A DNA stretch of 64,000 nt. Origin: Butyrivibrio sp. (GTDB lineage Bacteria > Bacillota > Clostridia > Lachnospirales > Lachnospiraceae). Position 1 is the first letter of the stretch. Each line of letters starts with the position of its first letter. A model generated the notes under the pieces. That model had not been told where the DNA came from, searched no databases, and saw only the letters and a program-made list of their open reading frames with translations. Below are positions 9,356 through 16,808 of the stretch, in pieces. The position numbers and the translations under genes are program-made. The DNA is taken from the NCBI GenBank assembly GCA_023664865.1, contig JAMPEU010000001.1, positions 192,281-256,280 of the forward strand, written 5' to 3'.

Positions 9356-9994
9356 TTAGTTTCCTGCCCCTGCTACATTTTCTTCCAATACGGTAGACCT
9401 GTATTCAATGGATACGATTTCATCTTCCTGCAGAATAAAGCAGAGTTTCATGCCGTCCTTAGCATAGACTGTCATTCCGCCGCTTTCCTCTCCGTCTCCA
9501 TACGCCTGCTGCATCTTCTCACGGGAATCGCCTATGCAGACGCCCTCCGCCGTAGATACGGAATCGTCTTTTATAATAAGCGAAGATACGTAGTCCGCAT
9601 CGTTCGTGGGATAGGTATCAAGTTCAAAGCCGTTATAGGTATACATCTTATCCAAACCTTCAAAGGCACAGCTTGCCGCCTCAAAATATGAAACCGGCTC
9701 GCCAAGCGCATCTATAATAGACGCTGCCTCTGCGTCTATTATAACAGATACGCCGTTATAGCTAAACACATATCCTTTTTCCGCCGCCTGCGCCTGCGTG
9801 CTTTCGGTCTGAGTGTCTTCTTTTACATCAGCCGAACCTGTATCAGACACGGATGTATTTGTTTCTTGTGTCTGCGCATTGTCTGACTCAATCGTCTGCA
9901 CATCGCCTTCAATTACTCTCTCTCCGCCGTTGCTCCCGCAGCCTGATAATAAAAGTAATGATGCCGTCATTATTATTGCTGTTGTTTTTTTCAT
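9356..9994 (-). CDS. Predicted lipoprotein of unknown function
   Basis: It has 212 aa and a lipoprotein signal peptide: KK, then a hydrophobic stretch, then LLSGC with lipidated Cys19. A Ser/Thr/Gln/Asp-rich linker (about 25-75) leads to a C-terminal domain of about 130 aa with two similar halves (GVSVIIDAEAASIIDALGEP and GVCIGDSREKMQQAYGDG). That layout recalls duplicated BLIP/SmpA-like small alpha-beta folds, which bind proteins. I do not recognise the family. RBS GGAGGAG lies 6 nt upstream. It precedes the dlt-like operon by 50 bp with no terminator in between, so it may be transcribed with it and act as a surface accessory factor; that is inference from position only. Confidence 0.8.
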   Translation of the reverse strand: MKKTTAIIMTASLLLLSGCGSNGGERVIEGDVQTIESDNAQTQETNTSVSDTGSADVKEDTQTESTQAQAAEKGYVFSYNGVSVIIDAEAASIIDALGEPVSYFEAASCAFEGLDKMYTYNGFELDTYPTNDADYVSSLIIKDDSVSTAEGVCIGDSREKMQQAYGDGEESGGMTVYAKDGMKLCFILQEDEIVSIEYRSTVLEENVAGAGN

Positions 9995-10040
9995 TTTACT
10001 CCTCCGTTCGTTTAGTATTAAAGTTATACTACTGTCACAA

Positions 10041-10121
10041 GTTTATCCTAAATGAATAAAAACGGAGCTCCATGCCTAAGAAGCGGTAAGTCGCTCCTTA
10101 TTTTATTCATTTAGCCTAAAC
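10041..10121. repeat. Long intergenic hairpin, unrelated to elements A-E
   Basis: CTAAATGAATAAAA (10048-10061) pairs perfectly with TTTTATTCATTTAG (10101-10114). An inner GGAGC/GCTCC stem and outer GTTT/AAAC pairs extend the structure. It lies in the 139-bp gap between the transglutaminase-like gene and the lipoprotein gene, both on the minus strand, and could stop or stabilise the upstream transcript. Its sequence does not match the A-E core. Confidence 0.7.
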
Positions 10122-10133
10122 TCTGGTTATCGA

Positions 10134-12308
10134 TTAATTAACCACGGGATATAGAGAGTGGTCGTAATTGTGAGATTTATTGTGTTTCTCGGAATATTCC
10201 ATCATCTGCGCGTCGTTCCACATAAATATAACAGGATGGTCTTTTCTCGGCGTAGTATCAAAGTGATACCAGCCGTCACCGACGTCTACAAGGTTCCAAT
10301 AATGCAGCGTCGCAGCGGGAATCTTTTCAATATCCATATTTACAATGCCTGCCCTTGTCAAAAGCACCTTCGACGTACAGGCATACACATAACAATCGCC
10401 TTTACCGTATGCTAAGCCCTCATAAGCTCCTCTTATCCAGTCGTCTTTCGCAGAGTCGTTGATATAACCGACATGCTTGGTTACATAGTCAAAAATCGCC
10501 CTCGCCTGCTCAAGCTGCGTCATTTCGGGCGTAATGATTTTTGCAAGTACCGCATCCGCCAAAGCATATACCTCATTTATATCATATACTCTCGGCGCCA
10601 CGGTAAGATTAACAATCACTTCCGATGTATTGCCCGCAATATCCGTAGCTATATAAGTCACTGGGTAGATGCCTTCCGTATTAAGGTCTACCTGCGATGT
10701 ATCCACAGTCATAAGCAGACCGTCAGGACAGTTATCGGTGACGGTGACATCTTTTCTATAAGAAACACTATCGCCTATAAATATTTGCAAATCTACCGCC
10801 CCTTCGATAACCGGAGCTTCCGTATCCGCTACAAGCGTGAGTTCTACCTGCTTTACTACATCATTATTTCCTTCATCGGTATATACTATTTCCAAGTCCT
10901 GAGTGCCTATACGCGATAAATCCGGTTCAGCCGCAAATGCTGCAGATACCTGCGTAACATCATTTATTGAAACGGTAAAATCGTCTGCGCTTACAGGCAC
11001 CAGCGCATAACCCTCAATGTTCTGCACTTCCACCTCAGGCGCCGTCGTATCTATAACATGCAGCATGGATTTATAAGTCTGCCCGTCCGCATTTATTGAC
11101 ACCTCATGGTCTCCCACTTTCGTATAATCAAAATCCTCTATCGGAGTTGCAAATGAAGCGTCTCCCGCCGCAATAATAAAGCTTTCAATCGCAGGAGCTG
11201 TACTTCCCGCCTCTACCTCCACATCTGCAAGCACAGGAGAAATAAACAGTTCCACATCATATACCGCCTGATTGTTCCCCTTATCGGTCAGCGTTATCCT
11301 GACAGGCTGGCTCCCTGCCTTTGAAAAATCAGGTATTTCCACATATGCAGCTTTGGTCTGCGTGGCGTCTGACACATCTGTCACAAACATGTCCGCCTCG
11401 CATTTTTCTCCCAATTCCAACGCCACATTTACAGGAGTCGCCTGCGGCGCAATCGTATCTTCTATAATAAGCCTACACCAATGCACAAACAAGCCGCTTT
11501 TTACTTTTATCTTATACTCACCCGGCTCCGATATATCAAACGGCTGGCTGTCTGCAGTAAAAAACGCGTTTTTATCAGAGTTCCTCATAAAGTCGGACGC
11601 TGAAACCCCGACTCCCGCCTCAACCCTGCACACTCCATAGGCAAGACTGCTTATATAATAAATGCTCCCCGCTATAAATGCAACGATAAGCGTCAGAAAT
11701 GACATTGTTGTCATTACAATTCTTCTGCGTCTTCTCCGCCTGCGCCTGTCTGCTTCCTCTTCAGTTTCATCGTAATCTTCATCTGTACTGTCTTCTGTTT
11801 CGCCGCCATCTTCTATGGCTTCGTCTGCTTTATCTCTATTATACGCGCTATCGTCAAATTCATCATAATCATCATCAAGGTAGTCTATGATTTCGTCAGC
11901 GCCATCCTCGGTATTATCATCATAATACTCTGTGTCTTCAACTTCTTCTTCATCATCAAGATATCCGCTATCCTCAGCATCTTCATCATCAAGGTAATCT
12001 GTGTCTCCAGAATCTTCTTCATCAAGATATCCGCTGTCCTCAACGTCTTCTTCATCAAGATATCCCGTATTCTCAGCGTCTTCTTCGTCAAGATATCCCG
12101 TATTCTCAACGTCTTCTTCGTCAAGATATCCCATATCCTCAACGTCTTCGCCGTCGAGATATACGCTGTCTTCAATATCTTCTTTAACCTCATGATATCC
12201 ACTGCCTTTGATATCTTTTTTGGCTTCATGGTGTCCGCCATTCTCAACATCTTTTTTATTGTTAAGATATTCGGCGCTTTTTCTTTTTTTCTTTTTTTTA
12301 GAACCCAT
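10134..12308 (-). CDS. Membrane-anchored transglutaminase-like protein with acidic repeats and Ig-like domains
   Basis: It has 724 aa. The cytoplasmic N-terminus is extremely acidic. Residues about 48-120 are a run of imperfect ten-residue repeats of the type GYLDEEDVEN, followed by further D/E/Y-rich sequence. Nine consecutive arginines (about 188-196) precede one membrane helix (about 198-220), giving an N-in, C-out topology. The outside part holds several Ig-like repeats, the last resembling the DUF5011/HYR type (DNCPDGL, AGNTSEVIVNLTV). A C-terminal transglutaminase-like domain has the triad Cys in GKGDCYVYACT (about 637), His in ATLHYWNLV (about 668) and Asp in HFDTTP (about 682). Such domains act as proteases or transferases at the cell surface; the substrate is unknown. 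Start by ATG with GGAGAG 10 nt upstream. Confidence 0.85.
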   Translation of the reverse strand: MGSKKKKKRKSAEYLNNKKDVENGGHHEAKKDIKGSGYHEVKEDIEDSVYLDGEDVEDMGYLDEEDVENTGYLDEEDAENTGYLDEEDVEDSGYLDEEDSGDTDYLDDEDAEDSGYLDDEEEVEDTEYYDDNTEDGADEIIDYLDDDYDEFDDSAYNRDKADEAIEDGGETEDSTDEDYDETEEEADRRRRRRRRRIVMTTMSFLTLIVAFIAGSIYYISSLAYGVCRVEAGVGVSASDFMRNSDKNAFFTADSQPFDISEPGEYKIKVKSGLFVHWCRLIIEDTIAPQATPVNVALELGEKCEADMFVTDVSDATQTKAAYVEIPDFSKAGSQPVRITLTDKGNNQAVYDVELFISPVLADVEVEAGSTAPAIESFIIAAGDASFATPIEDFDYTKVGDHEVSINADGQTYKSMLHVIDTTAPEVEVQNIEGYALVPVSADDFTVSINDVTQVSAAFAAEPDLSRIGTQDLEIVYTDEGNNDVVKQVELTLVADTEAPVIEGAVDLQIFIGDSVSYRKDVTVTDNCPDGLLMTVDTSQVDLNTEGIYPVTYIATDIAGNTSEVIVNLTVAPRVYDINEVYALADAVLAKIITPEMTQLEQARAIFDYVTKHVGYINDSAKDDWIRGAYEGLAYGKGDCYVYACTSKVLLTRAGIVNMDIEKIPAATLHYWNLVDVGDGWYHFDTTPRKDHPVIFMWNDAQMMEYSEKHNKSHNYDHSLYPVVN

Positions 12309-12361
12309 ACAGAATACTCTCCAATGATTCTATACAATATCTGCTTTTGATAACCCTATGT

Positions 12362-12390
12362 ACTTTAATACAAATAGCGGAATTTGTCAA
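12362..12390 (-). promoter_or_regulatory. Probable promoter of the transglutaminase-like gene
   Basis: On the minus strand TTGACA (12390-12385) and TAAAGT (12367-12362) are 17 bp apart. The start of the gene lies about 50 bp downstream. Confidence 0.5.
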
Positions 12391-12402
12391 TATGCTCTTC
12401 AT

Positions 12403-13128
12403 TTAGCGGCATTTTTGTGTAATAAGGGTATCATATTCTCTCCGCACACGGCTGCAGCGCTGCACTGCCCTTCTTGCCAGCGCTTCCATTACGTCAAGAT
12501 AAGTTCCATTAAGAACATTGTCCCGCTTAATCAATGACAGTTCGGTACAGGCAAGCAAAACCGCCTCAGCCCCCTGCTTAGCAAGAGCAGCGGATATCTG
12601 ATAAAAGCGTGCCATATCTACGCTTTTTCCTGCCTTTATCTCGTCATAGATGATACTCATAACCTTCTTTTGGTTCTCTATATCCGGCAGTATGACTTCA
12701 ATTCCGCGCTTTTCAAGAGTGCTTTGAAATAATCCGCTCTTTATGGTGCCGTCCGTCGCCATTATGCCTACTTTGCTTACCTTTTCCTCTTCAAGACACA
12801 GCACGGTCTCTTCTATTGCATTTATAATAGGAAGTCCGATTTCTTTTTCTAATTCCTCATGAAAATAGTGCGCGGTTATGCACGGAATTGCTATTATGTC
12901 CGCTCCAATCTCCTTAAGTTTCTTGCCGCAGTAAACCATCTGCGGAACAGGATTTTCTTTGCTTTCCCCTATTATATATCCGGTTCTGTCAGGTATGGAA
13001 GGCATACTGTATACAAGAGTATCCATGTGCTCTTGGTCGGTCTTTGCATCGCTCATCTGCACAAGCAGCTGCATAAAATACGCCGTCGCCATAGGTCCAA
13101 GCCCGCCTATTATACCGAGTTTATTCAT
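12403..13128 (-). CDS. Aspartate/glutamate racemase family protein
   Basis: The protein has 241 aa, starting at ATG 13128 (MNKLGIIGGLGPMAT). The longer frame from 13227 is rejected because a strong promoter (13168-13196) lies between the two starts and GGAAGG precedes 13128. It has both catalytic cysteines of the cofactor-independent Asp/Glu/hydantoin racemase fold: IPCITAH near the middle and LACTELS near the end. It interconverts L- and D-aspartate, or a related amino acid. D-amino acids feed cell-wall or polymer synthesis, and the dlt-like operon lies 3 kb downstream on the same strand, but the transglutaminase-like and lipoprotein genes intervene. The name racD or aspartate racemase is likely; glutamate racemase MurI is less likely because its motifs differ. 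Confidence 0.88.
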   Translation of the reverse strand: MNKLGIIGGLGPMATAYFMQLLVQMSDAKTDQEHMDTLVYSMPSIPDRTGYIIGESKENPVPQMVYCGKKLKEIGADIIAIPCITAHYFHEELEKEIGLPIINAIEETVLCLEEEKVSKVGIMATDGTIKSGLFQSTLEKRGIEVILPDIENQKKVMSIIYDEIKAGKSVDMARFYQISAALAKQGAEAVLLACTELSLIKRDNVLNGTYLDVMEALARRAVQRCSRVRREYDTLITQKCR

Positions 13129-13167
13129 ATTAAGCCTTCCCTTCCTTATTATATATGACTTCAACCC

Positions 13168-13196
13168 ATTATAAATTTTTTGGACGCAAGTGTCAA
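13168..13196 (-). promoter_or_regulatory. Strong sigma-A promoter of the racemase gene
   Basis: On the minus strand TTGACA (13196-13191) and a perfect TATAAT (13173-13168) are separated by 17 bp. Its place downstream of the alternative ATG at 13227 fixes the racemase start at 13128. Confidence 0.8.
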
Positions 13197-13278
13197 TTAC
13201 CATTAATCGGCAGGCATAAACCTTCAACTTTTACATTAATTTAAAAATTGGGATTTTAGCAGAAAAATGCCCAAACCA

Positions 13279-13307
13279 TTGACATACGGCTAAATTAATT
13301 GTATCAT
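13279..13307 (+). promoter_or_regulatory. Promoter of the T-box leader
   Basis: TTGACA (13279-13284) and TATCAT (13302-13307) have a 17-bp spacer. The transcript would begin about 15-20 nt before stem I of the T-box. It is divergent from the racemase promoter. Confidence 0.75.
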
Positions 13308-13328
13308 ACACAATATATTAATATCAAA

Positions 13329-13613
13329 GGCTGTGAAGAGAAGAGTAAGTAGTTAGATATGTTACAGAGAACCTGATTAGGTGAGAGCAGGCGCAGAAGG
13401 AACTACTGAACATGGTCTCGGAGCCGCGCACCGAAGCTTTTATGCCAAGGCTGCGACGGGTGCACCCGTTATAGTGACAGACTATCGATGAATCATTTCT
13501 CGTCCGTAGTTGATAAGGCTTATATTGTGAGATATAAGTGAATTTAGGGTGGTAACACGAAGCAGACGCTCTCGCCCCTGAAAAAGAAATTTTTCAGAGA
13601 GGAGGGCTTTTTT
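13329..13613 (+). ncRNA. T-box riboswitch, methionine specifier
   Basis: This is a tRNA-sensing leader. Stem I closes with GGCT (13329) against AGCC (13422-13425) and extends through AGTAGTT pairing with AACTACT. Its specifier loop reads GAACATGG, with ATG at 13412-13414 in the specifier position, pointing to uncharged tRNA-Met as ligand. The conserved T-box sequence is AGGGTGGTAACACG (13546-13559). It is followed by a terminator hairpin (CTGAAAAA/TTTTTCAG core) and a T run ending at 13613. When uncharged tRNA-Met binds, the antiterminator should form and allow readthrough. The regulated gene should be metG, and exactly a metG remnant follows. Confidence 0.9.
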
Positions 13614-13946
13614 AAAGATGCGCTTAATGAGATTTTTGAGTTTGTAAGAAATGCAAACAAGTTTTTTGATACCCAGCAGCCCTGGGTTACACGGAATACG
13701 GATAAAACTGCCTGTGATAATACGCTTTATCAATGTGTCCAGATGATAGCCAATCTGGCGGTACTGCTCTTTCCTTTTTTACCTTTTTCTTAGGAAAAGG
13801 TTTTAAAATGGCTGCATATATGTAATAATTGGGAAAGGCAGCATGTTGCAGGCGGTTATCTGCTGCCGAAGGTTGAAATATTATTTCAGCGAATTGACAA
13901 AAAAGTAATTGAAATCGAAACCGAAAAATTGAAGGCTATTTTATGA
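13614..13946 (+). pseudogene. metG: Methionyl-tRNA synthetase remnant (anticodon-binding domain only)
   Basis: Starting at the base after the T-box terminator T run, the frame reads KDALNEIFEFVRNANKFFD, then QQPWVTRN, then LYQCVQMIANLAVLLFPFLP. This matches the anticodon-binding region of MetRS, roughly the last fifth of the enzyme. An in-frame TAG at 13791-13793 falls where MetRS normally has Ser in PFSSEK, and one C-to-A change would create it. The frame continues as EKVLKWL and LLPKVEILFQRIDKKVIE to TGA 13944-13946. The whole catalytic domain, the start codon and the ribosome site are missing. A deletion appears to have joined the T-box leader to the gene's 3' end, followed by decay. A functional metG must exist elsewhere. 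Identification rests on motif recognition by eye. Confidence 0.85.
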
Positions 13947-14033
13947 AACAACTGTTATTTATTACTGATTAGGGGTGGTTATACCGCCCCTTTATCTTTG
14001 CCCACAATGGGTTTGAGTGTGTTGGTGAGTATG

Positions 14034-14405
14034 TCAAAAAGCCTTGTTAATCAAATTCTGCTGAAACTCTTCTACTAATGCCATTACTGATATGTACGCA
14101 TCTTGATATGCATCTTTAAAATCCACAATACAATCTGAAAGTTCCCCCGCATTTATAACAGTCTGCTTATGAGTACGGATATAAGATGTTGCTTTCAAAT
14201 GAAGTTTGGGATAATCCACAACCTGCATTTCAAAATCATAATGCTTATCTAAATGCTCTTTCCTAGTTACTCTGGAAACCGGAAGAACAATATAATCATT
14301 ACTGTCTGCTTGCCCAATAATTAATACAGGTCGCTTTTTAAATGCTGCTTTATGCAACTTGTTGTCATAATACTTGAAAACAGCCCAATATGCTTTCCCA
14401 ATCAT
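14034..14405 (-). CDS. PemK/MazF-like toxin
   Basis: It has 123 aa. The N-terminal half has the MazF/PemK pattern: an SH3-like barrel start, then KKRPVLIIGQADSNDYIVLPVSRVT, then KATSYIRTHKQTVI. MazF-type toxins are ribosome-dependent or free mRNA endonucleases that stall growth when the antitoxin is lost. The ATG overlaps the end of the upstream Panacea gene by 4 bp, the usual arrangement of toxin-antitoxin pairs. The C-terminal helix (DAYISVMALVEEFQQN) is longer than in minimal MazF. Nuclease activity is inferred from the family and context. Confidence 0.72.
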   Translation of the reverse strand: MIGKAYWAVFKYYDNKLHKAAFKKRPVLIIGQADSNDYIVLPVSRVTRKEHLDKHYDFEMQVVDYPKLHLKATSYIRTHKQTVINAGELSDCIVDFKDAYQDAYISVMALVEEFQQNLINKAF

Positions 14406-14896
14406 TGAGCATCCCCCATATCATCAAATTCATCATAATACATATCATAAACCGCATCATATGGTCTGATTTTTTCTGCATCCTTCTTAATGTCATCTAT
14501 CAGCAATGGTCTGTTGCCATTTTCTCCTTCCTTAAGGTCTTTTCTGGAATTCTGCCAGGAAATCTCATTATGGGAAAGCTGACTCAATTTCCATGATGCC
14601 AAAACACCATACTGAAGCAGCACATTCTTTACAATATAAGCACTCCCTGTAGACAGTTTTCTTTTATCCGCATAATCCATTCCATCAAGTGTATAGCACC
14701 TGCGTATTTCCGTTGATACTGGTCCATATTTCCATCCTTCAAAGCTTTCCTCAAACATAGGTTCATTTAAGATGGCAAGACTTTCCCTTTGCACAAAATA
14801 AAGCAGCTTATGCAATTTCATTTCATCAATGACCTCTCCCGACTGCTTCTTATACTCATCATAAATATATTGAGCTACATCAACAATTCTTTCCAT
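14402..14896 (-). CDS. Panacea-domain (DUF4065) antitoxin-like protein
   Basis: It has 164 aa. The Panacea/DUF4065 signature is clear: VAQYIYDEYKKQSGEVIDEM, then KLHKLLYFVQRESLAI, then FEGWKYGPVSTEIRR. Proteins with this domain neutralise varied toxins encoded in the same operon (PanAT systems), and phage and SocA-like relatives exist. It precedes and overlaps a PemK/MazF-like gene by 4 bp, so the pair is read as a two-gene toxin-antitoxin module. The ribosome site is GGAGG 9 nt before ATG. The AT-rich upstream region carries tandem AAGTTTA repeats (about 14953-14965) that could be an autoregulatory site. Confidence 0.8.
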   Translation of the reverse strand: MERIVDVAQYIYDEYKKQSGEVIDEMKLHKLLYFVQRESLAILNEPMFEESFEGWKYGPVSTEIRRCYTLDGMDYADKRKLSTGSAYIVKNVLLQYGVLASWKLSQLSHNEISWQNSRKDLKEGENGNRPLLIDDIKKDAEKIRPYDAVYDMYYDEFDDMGDAQ

Positions 14897-15096
14897 TCAG
14901 ACCGCCTCCGACGCATACACAACCATTAATAAATTAACAACCCTTAAACTTTAAACTTTCATTTAAACATATTATATTCAATATTTCACAAGAAATCAAC
15001 CAGTGCTTTTCTTCATGATTTTAATTAAGAATATATATAAGAATATTGTCAAGAAAAAGTTATAGATAAATTCCCTTCAAAAGACCACATGACCGC

Positions 15097-15125
15097 TTGA
15101 AAAAGAATGACTTTTCTTTTATAAT
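15097..15125 (+). promoter_or_regulatory. Promoter of the DHH gene
   Basis: TTGAAA (15097-15102) and TATAAT (15120-15125) with a 17-bp spacer, about 30 bp upstream of the ATG. Confidence 0.7.
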
Positions 15126-15158
15126 AAAATATATATTATTAGTAAAGGAGACTTCGTT

Positions 15159-16079
15159 ATGAGATTAGTTACCCGTTCCGATTTTGACGGACTGGCATGC
15201 GGCGCCTTATTAAAAGAAATCGGTCTTATAGACAGTTGGAAATTTGCACACCCTAAGGATTTACAGGACGGTCTTGTAGAGATTACCGAGAATGACGTAC
15301 TTGCCAATGTTCCTTTTGTAGAAGGCTGTGGTCTGTGGTTCGACCATCATTCCAGTGAACACGAGCGCAATCAGTTAGCAGGGAAATATAAAGGCGAAAG
15401 CCGCATTACCCCTTCATGCGCCCGCATTATTTATGAATACTACGGCGGAGAAGAACGCTTCTCCCATTTTGACGACATGATGGTAGCTGTGGACAAGGTT
15501 GACTCGGGTAATCTGACCATAGACGAGATTCAGAACCCCGAAGGCTGGATTCTGGTAGGTTTTCTGATGGACCCCAGGACAGGTCTCGGAAGATGGAGAA
15601 ATTTCACTATCTCCAACTATCAGTTAATGGAAAAACTTATGGAGTGCTGCAGAACCATGAATACCGACGAAATTCTCGCACTGCCTGACGTTCAGGAACG
15701 TATCGCCGTATATCGTGAGCAGGACGCTAAGTTTAAGGAAATGGTGCGCGCTCATACCCGTGTGGAAAAAGACGTAATAATCTCCGATTTGCGCGGCGTA
15801 GATCCAATCTATTCCGGCAACAGATTTTTAATCTACAGCATGTATCCCGAACAGAATATCTCTGTCTGGATAGTAAACGGCAAGGGCGGTCTCGGCTGTT
15901 CTGCGGCTGTCGGCTACAGCGTATTAAACAGAACCTCCAACGTCAATGTCGGAAGCCTTATGCTCAAATACGGCGGCGGCGGTCACAAAGCTGTCGGCAC
16001 CTGCCAGTTCAGCGACGAGGATATGGACACCAAACTTCCGCAACTTATAGACGAGATTGTGAATTATAAGGCAGAGTAG
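15159..16079 (+). CDS. DHH/DHHA1-family phosphoesterase
   Basis: It has 306 aa. Motif RSDFDGLACGALL sits at the N-terminus, WFDHHSSEHER is the DHH motif (about 62-72), and the C-terminal DHHA1 substrate-binding domain ends with KYGGGGHKAVGTCQF. Length and architecture suit nanoRNase/pAp phosphatase or exopolyphosphatase-like enzymes that act on short phosphodiesters in the cytoplasm. The start has AAAGGAG 8 nt upstream. It is a second DHH protein besides the partial one at the left edge and appears to be transcribed alone. The substrate cannot be told from sequence. Confidence 0.88.
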   Translation: MRLVTRSDFDGLACGALLKEIGLIDSWKFAHPKDLQDGLVEITENDVLANVPFVEGCGLWFDHHSSEHERNQLAGKYKGESRITPSCARIIYEYYGGEERFSHFDDMMVAVDKVDSGNLTIDEIQNPEGWILVGFLMDPRTGLGRWRNFTISNYQLMEKLMECCRTMNTDEILALPDVQERIAVYREQDAKFKEMVRAHTRVEKDVIISDLRGVDPIYSGNRFLIYSMYPEQNISVWIVNGKGGLGCSAAVGYSVLNRTSNVNVGSLMLKYGGGGHKAVGTCQFSDEDMDTKLPQLIDEIVNYKAE

Positions 16080-16153
16080 ACATACATATGCAAGAGTATA
16101 TAGGGTATCTAGCCAAAAGGCTTGATATATAGAAATTCAAGGAGGATTATTGC

Positions 16154-16192
16154 ATGAAGAAAACAAGTAAATCAAAGGTGATTGCAGCATAA
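16154..16192 (+). CDS. Putative 12-residue leader peptide
   Basis: A perfect AAGGAGG site 7 nt upstream of ATG opens a short frame encoding MKKTSKSKVIAA before TAA. It lies 71 nt before the RNHCP gene, and a 10-bp hairpin begins 3 nt after its stop. Ribosome position on this ORF could therefore affect the hairpin. Its initiation region (GGAGGATTATTGCATGAA) closely resembles that of the RNHCP gene itself (GGAGGATAATTCCATGAA), so a partial duplication is an alternative explanation. Confidence 0.5.
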   Translation: MKKTSKSKVIAA

Positions 16193-16194
16193 CC

Positions 16195-16226
16195 GGGAGG
16201 TTTGCTAACAATCTGACAAACCTCCC
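16195..16226 (+). promoter_or_regulatory. Possible attenuator hairpin before the RNHCP gene
   Basis: GGGAGGTTTG (16195-16204) pairs with CAAACCTCCC (16217-16226) around a 12-nt loop. No strong T run follows, so it may act at translation or by limited pausing, not as a classical terminator. Confidence 0.55.
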
Positions 16227-16263
16227 AAAAGGTTTATGATTTTACTTTTAGGAGGATAATTCC

Positions 16264-16677
16264 ATGAATAGGGAAAATAAGAAAAAATCACTTGATAAGG
16301 GTTATTATAAAACGCATCCATGTAATGAAGTATTTGTATGTAAAGTTTGTGGCAGAACAGTTGTTCCAAACAATGCAGGAAGTACACACAGAAATCACTG
16401 TCCCTACTGTTTGTCCAGCCAACATCTGGACAATGAACCGGGAGACCGTATTGCTGATTGTGGCGGCATCATGGAGTCTATTGCAGTATGGGTTAGAAAA
16501 AACGGAGAATGGGCAATCATTCACCGTTGTAAAATTTGTGGGGCATTGAGTTCTAACCGTATTGCAGCGGACGATAATCCCATGAAACTAATGTCTCTTG
16601 CCATGAAACCAGTGTCTTCACCACCCTTTCCATTAGAGCGGATTGAAGAAATGACGAAACTGATGGGCGGAGAATAA
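16264..16677 (+). CDS. RNHCP-domain zinc-ribbon protein
   Basis: It has 137 aa and two or three CxxC zinc-binding knuckles: FVCKVCGRTV, RNHCPYCLSS and HRCKICGALSSNRIAADDNP. The RNHCP motif that names the Pfam family is directly visible as HRNHCPYC, preceded by AGSTHRNHC. The family is small and poorly understood; similar proteins occur in Firmicutes and actinomycetes. RNA or ribosome association would suit a basic zinc-ribbon protein but is inference. The start ATG has AGGAGG 8 nt upstream. The upstream 12-codon ORF and hairpin suggest regulation by translation of a leader, as in inducible antibiotic-response genes. Confidence 0.85.
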   Translation: MNRENKKKSLDKGYYKTHPCNEVFVCKVCGRTVVPNNAGSTHRNHCPYCLSSQHLDNEPGDRIADCGGIMESIAVWVRKNGEWAIIHRCKICGALSSNRIAADDNPMKLMSLAMKPVSSPPFPLERIEEMTKLMGGE

Positions 16678-16716
16678 CCATTACCACAATCATAACTGAA
16701 TAAGTAACACAGCGTC

Positions 16717-16752
16717 AGAGCGTATAGAAATCAAATCTATACGCTCTATTTT
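16717..16752. terminator. Terminator between the RNHCP gene and addA
   Basis: AGAGCGTATAGA (16717-16728) and TCTATACGCTCT (16736-16747) form a 12-bp perfect stem followed by ATTTTT on the plus strand. The two flanking genes converge here; the T run favours plus-strand termination. Confidence 0.85.
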
Positions 16753-16808
16753 TATGTAAAGGAGAGATTTTGCATTCTGCACCTCTCTTCCTATTACTAT
16801 TTACTACT

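Noticed and set aside
11885-12337. Second minus-strand ORF over the acidic repeat
   Set aside because: Frame-shifted reading of repetitive DNA (repeated TLRIRDILTKK units); the transglutaminase-like frame has the ribosome site and full domain structure.
13129-13227. N-terminal extension of the racemase
   Set aside because: The strong promoter at 13168-13196 lies inside it, and the GGAAGG site and family N-terminus point to 13128.
13482-13733. Minus-strand ORF across the T-box and metG remnant
   Set aside because: No ribosome site and no recognisable domain; explained by the RNA element and pseudogene on the plus strand.
16088-16132. Second tiny ORF (14 codons) upstream of the RNHCP leader
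   Set aside because: No ribosome binding site before its ATG, so translation is not supported.
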